DNA of 64,000 bases, taken from positions 12,925,303-12,989,302 of the forward strand of contig NC_092581.1 of the NCBI RefSeq assembly GCF_037975245.1, written 5' to 3'. Below, one piece after another: positions 1 to 11,718 of this stretch. The number at the start of each line of letters is the position of its first letter. The first letter of the stretch is position 1. This DNA is from Apostichopus japonicus. Taxonomy: Eukaryota > Echinodermata > Holothuroidea > Aspidochirotida > Stichopodidae. The notes under the pieces are model-generated. The model saw nothing but the letters and a program-made list of their open reading frames with translations. It did not search any database and had not been told where the DNA came from. A program made the translations under genes and the position numbers.

Positions 1-747
1 TGTAAAGAACTTGTTGATTATTTTAAAAGCAGTTGGTTGTGTGTATAGGCCTATACCGTAATGAGGGTTCTAGCCACAAGAATACAGACGTGTTGCTTTT
101 TCAGCGCCACAAATTCAAAGTTGAGATATGCTAAATACACGTGTCGCGAGATTCCGTATGTTTCCTACCCCCCCCCCCCGCCCACTCCCGCACAATTATC
201 AGCTTTTCAACAAACCTCCGTATACAGACTTTGCATGCAGATGATGTCTCTGCGTGTATAGGCCTAATCAGTTTTTCCGCCCCCCCCGAAAGAGATATCT
301 TGTCATTACAATCAACTTATTGCACCGGGGAGGTGGGGGTGGGTCGAGGTGGGGTGGGTGGAAGTGGATGGGAGCATATCGTATCAGTTTGCACGGATGA
401 CTAATAAATACATCATGGGAATGTAAACAGCTACCGGTATATGCATAGCAGAAAACAAACATGCCACAGAAACCATTCTTATATTCAATTAATGTGAGCT
501 TTGGAATTTCATATATAGCCGTATAGTAACCTTTGGACAAGTAAACACGTCCGTATATAGGTACAATGTTAACTGAACTCTACAGTAAAACATGATCCGA
601 CCGTTCCATAAGCTTGTCTACCTGGCAGCATAATCTAAAATAAGAAACTTACTTTGTACTCTCGCACTTCATTGTAATAACAGTAACCTGTATACAGATC
701 AAATGAGCGGCTTCAATTCTTACAGATGTCGTTGATATCAATATTTC

Positions 748-756
748 TATATATAT

Positions 757-829
<73 letters not shown>
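748..829. repeat. (TA)n microsatellite
   Basis: Nearly pure alternating TA run of about 80 bp. It sits at the left edge of the first copy of a larger duplicated unit (see 826-1310). Confidence 0.95.
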
Positions 830-831
<2 letters not shown>

Positions 832-1310
832 ACTTTCATGTTAACATTAAGTTTCTTCTATTGCTGAGCCAATAACATATAGACCATAACATAGATGCAT
901 ACAGGATTGTATTACGGAGGCAGTTTTACCTTGGAGCCGTTGAAGTCGACATCCATGGCATAAAGGGATCCTCCCCCCTCTCTCCCCTCCCTCCCTCCCC
1001 CTACCTCCCCCTCCCTCCCCCCTCCCTCCCCTCCCTCCTCCAAAAGAGAGAAATAGACGTAAAGTTGTGTATTCTAATGCATATTTAGACTAAATTAGGT
1101 CTTAAAGTATGTCTCAATGAAATTTTAAATTTTGTAGAGTTAAAATTGGATCATCGCCTGCTATAAGGTGCGTCAAGAGTGACACCTTATTAACATAACA
1201 ATGTGATCAGTAATTATTGCCTGATTCCATTCCATCCACAGTAGGCTGTTCGGGGCCCTTTTTGGACTACATTTACTCCTCACTGGAGACTCATATACCA
1301 CCCCACCCCG
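826..1310. repeat. Dispersed direct repeat, copy A
   Basis: Shares ordered blocks with 2318-2645: 'aactttcatgttaacat', 'ataacatatagaccataac', 'ttggagccgttgaagtcgac', 'gcctgctataaggtgcgtca' and 'ccacagtaggctgttcgg'. Copy A carries about 150 bp of extra CT-rich and AT-rich sequence (about 970-1150) that copy B lacks. It looks like a segmental duplication or two copies of an unclassified element. No coding potential is seen. Confidence 0.85.
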
Positions 1311-1671
1311 TCGTATCCAACGGAACCTTCCCCCTCCCCCCCCCTCCACTAATGTGATCCAAACTAGTGGAGTAGTTGAAGGTTTAGCCCGTCACCAAAA
1401 TCACATTCAATCAAACCAAATCTCGAGTTAGGAGCAATATATTGAGATTGAGTTTTCAGCAGTGACGGAATATTTTTCTCTTCCATACAAATTTTACATC
1501 GCTTCTCCCCAGAAAATCCTTCCCAAAGAAATTTCTGATAACTGTTTAGTTTGCGTGCTAACCAGTAAACTATTACAAAATATAGAGATATCTCTATTGT
1601 AGTTTATCTGTCTATAGAACCACGTTTATACCGTTGTATGCATGTAGGACTATTAACTATATAAATATCTA

Positions 1672-1817
<146 letters not shown>

Positions 1818-2317
1818 TGAGCGCCGCCGGGCAATCGTCAAGACCTGCTCGTTCGATAATTCCTGCAAGTTGTCGTTGATATAAATATAGATTATTGTCT
1901 GGTTATTGCCTTAATCCAGGGCAACCTATAACAACATAAGTGCAGTCATGTGAACCCGAAGATGAGTTATCGTCAATGAATAGCATGGTGACGACAGGGA
2001 ATTTCCCATGCCAGTACCAAGAAATGACGTCTTGCAAAATAAATGATGGACGTTGTAGTATAAATGCACAAAAAAGGCAATCTGAATCATTTCCAGGGCC
2101 AGAATATCTGTATATAGAGACAACTTCCTCTTCGAGTGAATCCGCTTCCTTTAGCTAATTATACCATCTGGATTATAAACATCACGTGACTGTGCAGAAT
2201 CTGATAATAGCTTATATGTGGCAATCTGGTCGATAAAGGGAGGTAATTGTACAGTAAGGAAGTTATTCGAATATTGCAATGACCATAGCCCGGTGATGAG
2301 ATGGTTTTTCCCAACAT

Positions 2318-2645
2318 TAACTTTCATGTTAACATGATGTCCCTTCTATGGTTGAGAAAATAACATATAGACCATAACCGACACGCCTACAGGACTTTTT
2401 ATCTTTTATATTTTTTTTTATCTTGGAGCCGTTGAAGTCGACGCCCATTAAGGGACCCCCTCTCTCCCCCTATTACCAGGGGATCACCGCCTGCTATAAG
2501 GTGCGTCAAGTATGACACCTTATATTTAACGTAACAATGTGATCAGGAATTATTGCCTAACGCTATTCCATCCACAGTAGGCTGTTCGGGCCCCTTTGTC
2601 GACCACATTTTCTCCTCCCTGGGGACTCATATAGCCTGCCCCACG
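2318..2645. repeat. Dispersed direct repeat, copy B
   Basis: Second, shorter copy of the unit at 826-1310, same orientation. Blocks are in the same order, with scattered substitutions and without the CT-rich insertion. Both copies are preceded by a related 'gtcgttgatat' block (near 728 and 1872), so the duplicated unit may be longer than marked. Confidence 0.85.
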
Positions 2646-3309
2646 TATATGAGTTGTGAATGTGTTATTCAGGGCATATCATTGTACCGAGGCAGTGGAA
2701 TGAGATTTTGTGTTTTAATGAAGTTTAAGTGATACGATCCGTTACCTTGTACAAGATCAAATCTATAGCGATGAAGTACTTTTCAAGTTACAACTTACTC
2801 GTAGTTCGATACACACTGTTGAGACTTAGTGAATACGTTAATTCTATACACATAATAGGAAAAAGCTTGGATTAGACCTCACATACATCCATGTTAATTT
2901 TCCGGTTTGGAAATCTTGTACCATAGTCGGTACTGGTGTTACGGGTATTATGGCTCATGTCGCTAGCCACGGATCACAAAGGCTGCAACCCCCCCCCCCA
3001 CCCCCTTTCCCCACGAAACCTCACTTTTGTTTGCCATCATCAGTTCACTTTGTCTAATATCTGAAAATCCGGGAATTGGCCCTTGTTACATCATGGACGA
3101 CAAGATTGGCCTCTTCTTTATAGCAAAAACAGGATATTACTATTTCCGATTGGTTGTTAGTTCTTATCTCCACTCTAATACAGAGTGCTCTGCTAAATGC
3201 TTTTGAACTGGTCAAGTATATATAGCTTGAGTTAATGTATCTTAAAGTCTCTTCCTTGAAATAAGATACTGTAGCTTTTACATAGGAAGAGGATCAAATG
3301 CAACGGATT

Positions 3310-3790
<481 letters not shown>

Positions 3791-4283
3791 GATAACAGAC
3801 CAGTTGTCTGATGATCGCTCAACGAGGGAAACTGAGTAACAACTACTAGTGTTCCACTAGTCTCAACTAATTCTCACCATTACTTCACTCTGTCCACCCG
3901 GACATAGAGCACTCTGCGCCAAGATAGACGCCAATCAACCAAACGTATTTATATACAAATACTGTGAACGCAGCCGACAATTCCCTCTATTTCGCAATCG
4001 CGCCAGTCATTCTGGGCGCGGTGTCTACACGCAGCTGGCGTACATCGATGGTGGCTGCATGCGCTTCGGTGTAAACCCGTACCTGTATGTTAAGTATGGT
4101 GGATGTGGTGACTGCATGCCATATGGTGGTTTATTAATCCTGGTTGTACAGAATATGTTAGTATAACTATAGATGTTTTCCTGGAATAATTATGTACAAA
4201 TGTGCAACAGTGTTCTTACAAACGCCATATATGATTCTCCGATAGATTAATTCATGATTTCCTTCATAAACCAGGAAATGCTG

Positions 4284-4321
4284 TACGTTTAACCATGGAG
4301 TTACCTCCATGGTTAAACGTA
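4284..4321. repeat. Perfect palindrome with 17-bp arms
   Basis: The arm 'tacgtttaaccatggag' is followed by a 4-nt spacer 'ttac' and its exact reverse complement. The core 'accatggag' recurs in a second perfect palindrome at 6832-6861. Confidence 0.9.
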
Positions 4322-5921
4322 TAGAGAAGATGTTGAATCATGTAAATACTGAAGAGACTCACTATAGTGCCCTTTGACCGTACAGCTTGCGTCACCTCAG
4401 ACAATCGCCATCTTTGTGTTATCATTCTTGTTAGGTGATTTAGGTGCTTAATTATGCTCATAATGTGTCAAATTAATCACGTATAGGTTGTTAGAAATAT
4501 TGCATATGATATGCGGGAATTTCTTTATTGCCTGAAAAACTGTTTGTTGTGTGTGCTAGAATTAAGTGGTAGGCTTCACTATACTATCGCAAATACACAA
4601 AGTTGGTACATATATACTTCGTGCACTTACCGCATATATGCAGGGTATACATTATCACACTGTTAATCTCCTTAAAATAAAGAACCTCTATTTGACCCTT
4701 TGCGGCAATCATTATCCTCTATAAAGGTAAAGGTGGTAATAACAATTCATGAAATACTAGTACAAAATTAGGAAAGAGTAACCCGATAAAAGAAGAAAAC
4801 TATGTAAAAAGAGGAATAAAATAGCTAGGAAACTTACGACTTCAAGGTTCTCGTTAATAAACTTCGCACCGTTTTTCACAAACAGCTATAAAATCATGAC
4901 GTCTTAGCGCATGCGTCCTGACAACCGGTATACTCTACCGTAGAAAGACAACATTTGTTGTTTTTTTAGCAATGTGGGGCCTTAAAAGTCGTTAGGTTTT
5001 TCTATTGAGATTCAGTGTTGCATTTGAAAAAAATGTATAGTGATAGTCTGTGTATTTGAATAAGTAGTCAAGCCACTTAAAATTTTTATTGATGAGAACT
5101 GGACGTTTTATCTTTTAAGGGCCATTCATCACAATTTATTAGTGGTATTAAAGTAAAAAATGAACTTTCAGTGTTACCAAAATAAATCATGTGCCTTATA
5201 CGTCATCGCCGAATCTAGATCATGAAATCGAAGTTTTTTTTATACTTTACGCTGAATGGAGCCAAGGTGTGACGTCACAAGCTAAGCATACATATTCAAA
5301 TACAGAAAAGGACGTGGTTTTAGGACCAGACAAGTGGGAGGGGATCATGGTGTGTCTGTGTTTAACAACTTACTTGACCTTTCCTGTACGTTTTTGTTGT
5401 GGTCTTATATCGCAAAGTGTTGACGTTTTTTAATGCCCGACCTTTATTGGGATTTGTTTTGACACGTCAATTGAGCGAAGCCACAAATGAAATTAGAAGG
5501 AAGTCAGTTATACAATTATTTAGTTTGTCTAAAGAGGCTATAGGCTACGTTAACATTGAAAAAGTTCTTGGTTGGTTCGCGATACTTTTAATCTGGATAA
5601 GCATTTGCACGTCAAAATGTTCTAATTAAATCCTGGAAGTATTAACCATAGGGTATATGGGGTATAGGGTATACCCTAATGCTTAACAGTTGAATTGACC
5701 TAAATGAGGTTTCTAAAACTATAGCCAAATAATTATAATCAGTAGCCTATATAAAACTGATAAGTAATCGCCTCCGTCTTCTCCCCCTTCTCTTTGATTT
5801 TGCCTAGTTATGTTTGTCGAATTTTTCCTTTCTATTTTGAGTCCACTTTCCTTTATTTTTGTCAATTTTTTGAAATTTTCACAATGACCTCGGTTTCCAG
5901 AGCCGCTCCTTTGCTTTCTAC

Positions 5922-6149
5922 TAGGGAGTTGTTCCATAACAACTCCCTATGGAACGCGAAAAGGGAAACCATATTTCGTTGTCTAAACTAAGTTTGTTGT
6001 TTTCTAAACTAAAGTTGTTGCTGCTGTTTTACTATGCTGTTGCTCAAACTCACGTTGATGTCTAAAATTCCGTTGTCTGAACTTACGTCGTTGTCTAAAC
6101 TTACGTTAAACTTAGCGACGAAGTAAGTTTGCCCTTTTCGCGTTCCATA
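5922..6149. mobile_element. Small inverted-repeat element, possible TA-target MITE
   Basis: An 18-bp sequence 'tatggaacgcgaaaaggg' at 5948-5965 has its exact reverse complement at 6132-6149. Read as TA plus a 16-bp terminal repeat, this fits a Tc1/mariner-type MITE of about 200 bp. The interior holds degenerate copies of a 'gttgtctaaact' motif. A separate hairpin with 12-bp arms ('tagggagttgtt', loop 'ccat') occupies 5922-5949 and abuts the left end. No transposase is present. The inverted repeats are directly visible; the family call is inference. Confidence 0.6.
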
Positions 6150-6831
6150 TACTGGTGTGTCCTATGTGTGTTTATTCTCTCAGCTGTATGCGGAGAGCGG
6201 GTTGTTTCAACAATTCTCTTGGCATTTTCCAAGATCTCTGATAGGTTAAAATCTTCAGCCTATAGAGAGTAGCAGCAATTTTCAAATCACTGAGCTCGAA
6301 AAAATAGGTGAGAAGGTGTTCGTCAATTAGGCCCAGTTCAGCCCCACAACAATTGATTCGGTAAACTCAATCTTAGTAACCATTACGTACGCCTTCACGC
6401 ATCAATGATTTTACTGGCTTACGCATACGGTAAAGCACAGCTAGTGGTATAACTCCCCGACAATCTATATGTTATATATATGTCTATTGTACTTGTTTAC
6501 GTGCAAGACAGCTGCGTGCTAGCACATTGGTAAAATTTAACGTTGTAACATACTTTCGATCAAGGCTTCTAAAACACTAAAAGAAAGGTAAAGTAAAAAC
6601 ATTAAACATCGAAAGAGGGGTTTTCACTCCTTTGCGAATAAACGCTGGAAATTCGAGGACTGTCTGTTCTTTTAGAGAGGATTCGTTTTTTTTTTTTTGC
6701 TTTTTTGGGGGGAGATATTTGAGAACAGCTTCGCCGTGATAATGTTTTCATTGACAGTTCGAAAGGTAGGTTAACAATCGCTGTATGCTCCACTCAATAT
6801 ACAGTGCTTTTTGTAGTGTAAAGGCCGTCTA

Positions 6832-6861
6832 ACCATGGAGGTAAAATTTTACCTCCATGGT
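6832..6861. repeat. Perfect 30-bp palindrome
   Basis: Reads 'accatggaggtaaaa' followed directly by its exact reverse complement. It shares 'accatggag' with the palindrome at 4284-4321. One half plus two flanking bases ('ttttacctccatggtta') recurs alone at 14217-14233. Confidence 0.9.
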
Positions 6862-7961
6862 CTAACATAATGAAGGATTGTTCTGTAGCCTAGATCTAGC
6901 AGTGCTTTACTATTCACCTATAAATATATGGCAAAGATAAACTTAGGCTCCTTGCTCTTTTGGCTAAGATCATGTGTACTAGTGTATGTACGTTGCAGAC
7001 ACATAGTACACAGTTTAGAAATATCCTTAAAACCAGGATCATATATCCAGTATTTATCTCCTATCTATGAGACTCACGATCAGTACTTGACGGTAACATC
7101 GTCATAATCACTGAGAATACAGTCTCGATGTACTTTGGTTTCAGGGTGTATCAAGTTGTTTCGATTTTCGTACCCACGAGGCTCTGTCATTTGTGTTTTC
7201 CGTAACAAGTATATGACCATGGGTAACCTTTAGTATCTCTACATTGAATAACTGACACTACACAGTTACAAGTTCGTCATAATCATCGCATGTTACGATA
7301 CAGGGGAGCCCGTCGTATAGGGAGAGGAGGTGGGGGGGGGCGGGGAAGTAAAGGATATGGCTAAAAGAGTATCAGCTCGATGAAATCGAGCGTTTGACTT
7401 TTCGTAACATAAACAATCTCCGTCTTGGGTTACGATTCCTAGACATTAACCGACGTGACGAAATAATTGCAAGTTACAAATAAAATATTGCAAGGATCTG
7501 GTTAGACTCATGCAAAAGCTGTACATGATAACGAGACACATTCAGAGATTATATGTAAATGGGGGAAATGTTTCGGTGTATCCAACGAACGGCCCAAACT
7601 ACCCCCTCACCCTAGCCAATCCCTGACACGCGACTTAAAGTTTCCCATAACAAAGGAGTAACGTTTCTTCCCAGTTTCTGGTTATTCCATAGAATGGAAC
7701 TAGCCAAAAATATGGCCATAACATGTTCTGATGCAAGTAAGACTTCTGTCAATGTGGGAGGGTTTACCAAACACCATATGCTGCTTATGGCATGCCCCTT
7801 TATGATACGTTTTGCACGCCACAACCAGAAATATAAGTTGAAATTTCTGGCTTTGGAAGTGGACATATAGAGGCCAATTGACCTTGGGTGAGTTGGGTCC
7901 CCTGACTATGAGACCCATAGGCTTTGGGACCCCAATTCATTTGTCTTAATATATCTATAAT

Positions 7962-7999
<38 letters not shown>

Positions 8000-9397
8000 C
8001 ATGTTAGTTATATAGCCATTCTGTTTCTATTGGCAACGGACAGAGCCATAAAGTACTATGCGGGTTTAACTTTGCTGCGTACCGTATATATTATCATATA
8101 TGTTCCCGCTCAGTGGATCCATCAACATACTACATTTATGAACACACAGTATATTATATAGTTTCCATTCATACCTAAAATTCCCGTTAACGAAGACATA
8201 CAGTAAAACTGATATTCTGAAAGTTTTGGTAATGAAACAATGATGATAATCAAGTTGAAATGAATGATATAATAATAATAACGAGTTAATGAGTGTATAT
8301 ATTCGAATTAATATACGTGTGTAAAAACAAGCCTTCGATCTTTTTCTGAATATTGCGGACCAAAACTTAAAAGGGGAAACAACTGCATTGAAACAGATAA
8401 AGTCGAGTCTATCTTTCCTAGTTTAAGCACTTACTATAATATAACAATTGTGGTTAACAATCGGTAAAGTTTACCACTTGAATAAACCTAAGGCACGCCG
8501 TACACGTCACAATTAATGGACAAGACAATTGACGGAAGTGACTGCTCTATATACAGTGGCCGCGAACAGTCGAAATCTGTGTTGTAAAAGATGGTTAGGT
8601 AATCATCCAACATTTCGGATTTCCGCTTGCAAACCTCCATCCATTCCATTTACTACGAAAAGCATATCTGAGCCCCAATGTTGTTATTTTATCCTAAGAT
8701 TTCATTACATTTGGGGAGAAAAAAGTGGGGACGAAATTCATGAAATTACAACAAGTTTTCAAGTTAATAATAGAAAAATTACATAACTTCTCATGCACGT
8801 TTCACTGTCGGCCATTGTATGCATATTCAAATAACGTTTAACGTCGAGGTAATTCTCCATAACATGAAACCATATAATAAAATACATTTTACAATTACTA
8901 CAATTAGTTTTTGAATATTTTAAAATTGTCTGTTGAGGACTGTACGAGACTGTACAACATTTTCCCTTTCTAGTCCTATCCACTGGGTCGTTGCATGAAA
9001 TATTCACCTGGGCCCATCATTTCAATTATACTTGAATGACATTTTTATAAAATAATTGTTCTATTTGTCTTTAAACGGTAAAATGTAGGTTTTAAGTGGA
9101 AACATATACATATTCATAAAAAAGTAAAAATAAAACACTGGCAGTATTTAGTAATGGGCCCAGGTATATATGCTATGTCAAAATAATGGTTACAAAGTTT
9201 TTTGTTCGATCATCAACAATCATTATAAAATCTATAATGACTCTGAGATGTCTAAGTTGAGAAATTATGAACGTTACGAACGGATAATCTGGAAAAAGAC
9301 CTTTCCCCTGAAAAAATGATTGATTTTAATGATTTTTATTGTAGGTTCGATGTTACTATAGTTATAAAAGAAAGTGATAACAAATTGAGGAATATTT

Positions 9398-9853
9398 GTG
9401 CTGACCCTGGGAATTGTTAGAGTTATTGTAAATGAAACGGAAGTCAGGATATATTTCTCTGGTGTTAAGATACATAAGGCCGCAGGCTCAGATGCATGGT
9501 TTTCACATATATGGTTATCAAAACATCATACTGAGCTAACACCAGTGTTCACCCAGATCTTTCAAAGAACACTTCAATGAGGAGGGTGTTATCCCCGAAA
9601 TATGGAAAAAAATGTCAATCGTTAACCCAGATTCATAAAAGAAAATTGGTTTCATGTTTGAATGACTATCGGGGATATCACGTACATCCAATATCATAAA
9701 GGCTGAACATGGTGTTGCTTAAAGATAAAGACCAGTTTGTTTACCAAAGCCAAAGAGGTGTATTGATGACGCAATACTTATTGGCATGGTGTCTTGGAGC
9801 ACCCAGACCCCCCCCCCCCAAACACGTCTGTGAGGTTCTTCGTCATTTGGGTG

Positions 9854-9894
<41 letters not shown>

Positions 9895-9900
9895 CATCTT
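9398..9900 (+). pseudogene. Decayed non-LTR retrotransposon reverse transcriptase fragment
   Basis: The frame 9398-9580 contains 'KAAGSDAWFSHIWL' and 'LTPVFTQIFQRTL', which match the 'KAxGPDGI...L.PVF..IFQ.SL' block of CR1/jockey-like reverse transcriptases. Just downstream, 'GVIPEIWKK' and, in another frame near 9727, 'KDQFVYQSQRGV' match the next family blocks ('vP..Wk', 'QFaYr..rgtdDA'). The frame is broken by several stops and shifts and ends in a (TA)n tract at about 9856-9892. This is a dead remnant; catalytic FADD and upstream endonuclease blocks were not found. Confidence 0.6.
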
Positions 9901-10587
9901 TCGTGATCAGGAGGAAAATTGGTGACTCCGAAGTCGCCGCCTCCGATGTCGAACCCAGAGAATTGCATTGTTTCCGAACCGGGAAACCGGTAGGACAGTT
10001 CCTGCCTGCGTAGGAGCTGCATATGGCATACATAATGTATATGATGATGTAATCATGAAGTCGGTGGAGGAGAAGTAATATTCTAAAGTTTACAAACGCG
10101 CATGACGCCCCTCCTCGTCCCACTCACCCCAGTACTTTAACCCACTCCACCATCCACCCTTGATAACGTTATATATCATTGTTGCATTACCATATTATTG
10201 TTTGTTAACAACATTTATTTAATTCACTTTATAATCCATTAAAAACTGACTTCACGAAACACGTCAGCATCGCCTGACACTATAGGTATGGAGAAGTGAG
10301 AGGGTTGCCAGTGTGCTTTAGTTACTGAATCTTGGGTCCATTAGGGTGCCCGAGAAAACATTGGATTAAGTATTGTGTGTTCTCAGTTTCAAAATTTTTC
10401 CTAATGGGAAAAAGAAAGGGGGACGTAAAGAGTATGGACCAGGTGATGACGTAATAATCATCACCAGGAACGACGAGGCCCTCGACGGCCCTGCGTGTAA
10501 GTTGATCGCATGTAAATCAGTATACCGTATTATATACAGTATGACGTGACCATTTATCCACCTTCAATCAACCATATATACATGAAA

Positions 10588-11011
10588 CAGCCACTCAGTG
10601 GCGTCGCAAGGGGGTGGACTGGGGGGGGGGGACGTGCCCTCCAAACAAAATCGTGCCCCCCCAAACAAAATCGTGCCCCAGGTGCCCCCAGATGCGATTT
10701 GTAGTGTTAAAAAAAATACTCAAACAAAAACTGTATCTGCATCACTTAAAAACATAAATATCGGACAGACTAAGCCCGAAAATTCGTGAACATAAAGTTA
10801 CTTCAAGTTGCAAACATAGCACCAGATTGCATCTAGGGACCCTTAATTAATCAAAAATTTCTCATACCCCTCACTCCCTCCCCTTAAACCCCTCTCCCAG
10901 GACGGCATTCACAAACAAACATTGTGCGCCCTAAGTAAGTGATGTGCCCCCCCCGCCTCCAGTGCCCCCCACCCCAAGACTGAAATGTCTGGCGACGCCG
11001 CTGCATCTACT
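10588..11011. mobile_element. hAT-like MITE with imperfect 8-bp target duplication
   Basis: The element spans 10596-11003 (408 bp). Its left end 'cagtggcgtcgcaag' matches the reverse complement of its right end ('cagcggcgtcgccag') at 13 of 15 positions. The flanking 8-mers 'cagccact' and 'catctact' agree at 6 of 8, as expected of a slightly decayed hAT target-site duplication. The interior is rich in 'gtgcccc' and poly-G/C and has no transposase. Terminal sequences beginning CAGnGGCGT are typical of hAT elements. Confidence 0.7.
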
Positions 11012-11425
11012 AGGTAATTTTTGCGAGATTTTGTACAATATACATGTCAAGTTCATAATTTGTATATGTCCAATAAAGCACGTAATTAGCTAGAACGATA
11101 ACGATCGATCAAAAGTAGAACACATCACCAATGGAAATCCTTTTTTTTCAGACGTATTTTCTTCGCACACGATCTACCGTGTAAACCCGGATGTGGGTAT
11201 GAATTGAACGCCTGATTACAACTATTCACCCATTATTATTATTATATGCACAATCAGTACTTATGAAATTTTAGAGCAAAAAAAAAATTCATCGCCGAAA
11301 GAATGCCAGTCATAGGTTTTTCCGGGAAACCAAATGTGACCTCGAAGGATTACGACGTGTTTCCATTTTTTCCCCGTTGATCTCATCCAATTGACTGCTG
11401 ATGTTAAAACAGTTTACCGGTGATC

Positions 11426-11433
11426 TATAAATA
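11426..11433 (+). promoter_or_regulatory. Candidate TATA box of the GMC gene
   Basis: 'tataaata' lies 34 bp upstream of an initiator-like 'tcagat' whose A is at 11460, and about 200 bp upstream of the chosen ATG. The 'tttcag' at 11456-11461 could instead be a splice acceptor of a 5' UTR intron, which would move the true promoter upstream. Confidence 0.4.
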
Positions 11434-11551
11434 ATCAAAGCTTGTTCTCTTTCGATTTCAGATCAGCTGAAGCGCTCAGAGACTGAAAAGAATAAGAAGG
11501 TTTACAGCTCAGACATCTTTTTTATTTAAAACTCTTAACCATCGATACAGA

Positions 11552-11566
11552 ATGTACGGAGGTTAA
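11552..11566 (+). promoter_or_regulatory. Four-codon upstream ORF in the putative 5' leader
   Basis: ATG-TAC-GGA-GGT-TAA lies 63 nt before the chosen GMC start, if transcription begins near 11460. It would be the first AUG met by scanning ribosomes and could damp translation. This depends on the unproven leader. Confidence 0.35.
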
Positions 11567-11628
11567 CTTTTGCATCGCTTCTTCAGTAATATACAATTTG
11601 TTTCCCCGGTGTCGCAATACCATAAACA

Positions 11629-11718
11629 ATGGAGAGACGTAGTAAAAAGAGCGGAGCGGGAATTAGCGACAGAAGAAAGTTTCACGAGATGGTGAGAAGA
11701 CGTAAAATGAGCGAGAAG
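11629..11718 (+). CDS. GMC gene exon 1 (start codon, basic N-terminus)
   Basis: Encodes 30 residues, beginning MERRSKKSG, and ends at an AAG|GTGAG donor in phase 0. An alternative in-phase donor is ATG|GTGAGA at 11688/11689. There is no homology support for this peptide; it was chosen for its Kozak context and because its phase fits the acceptor at 15951. Confidence 0.5.
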
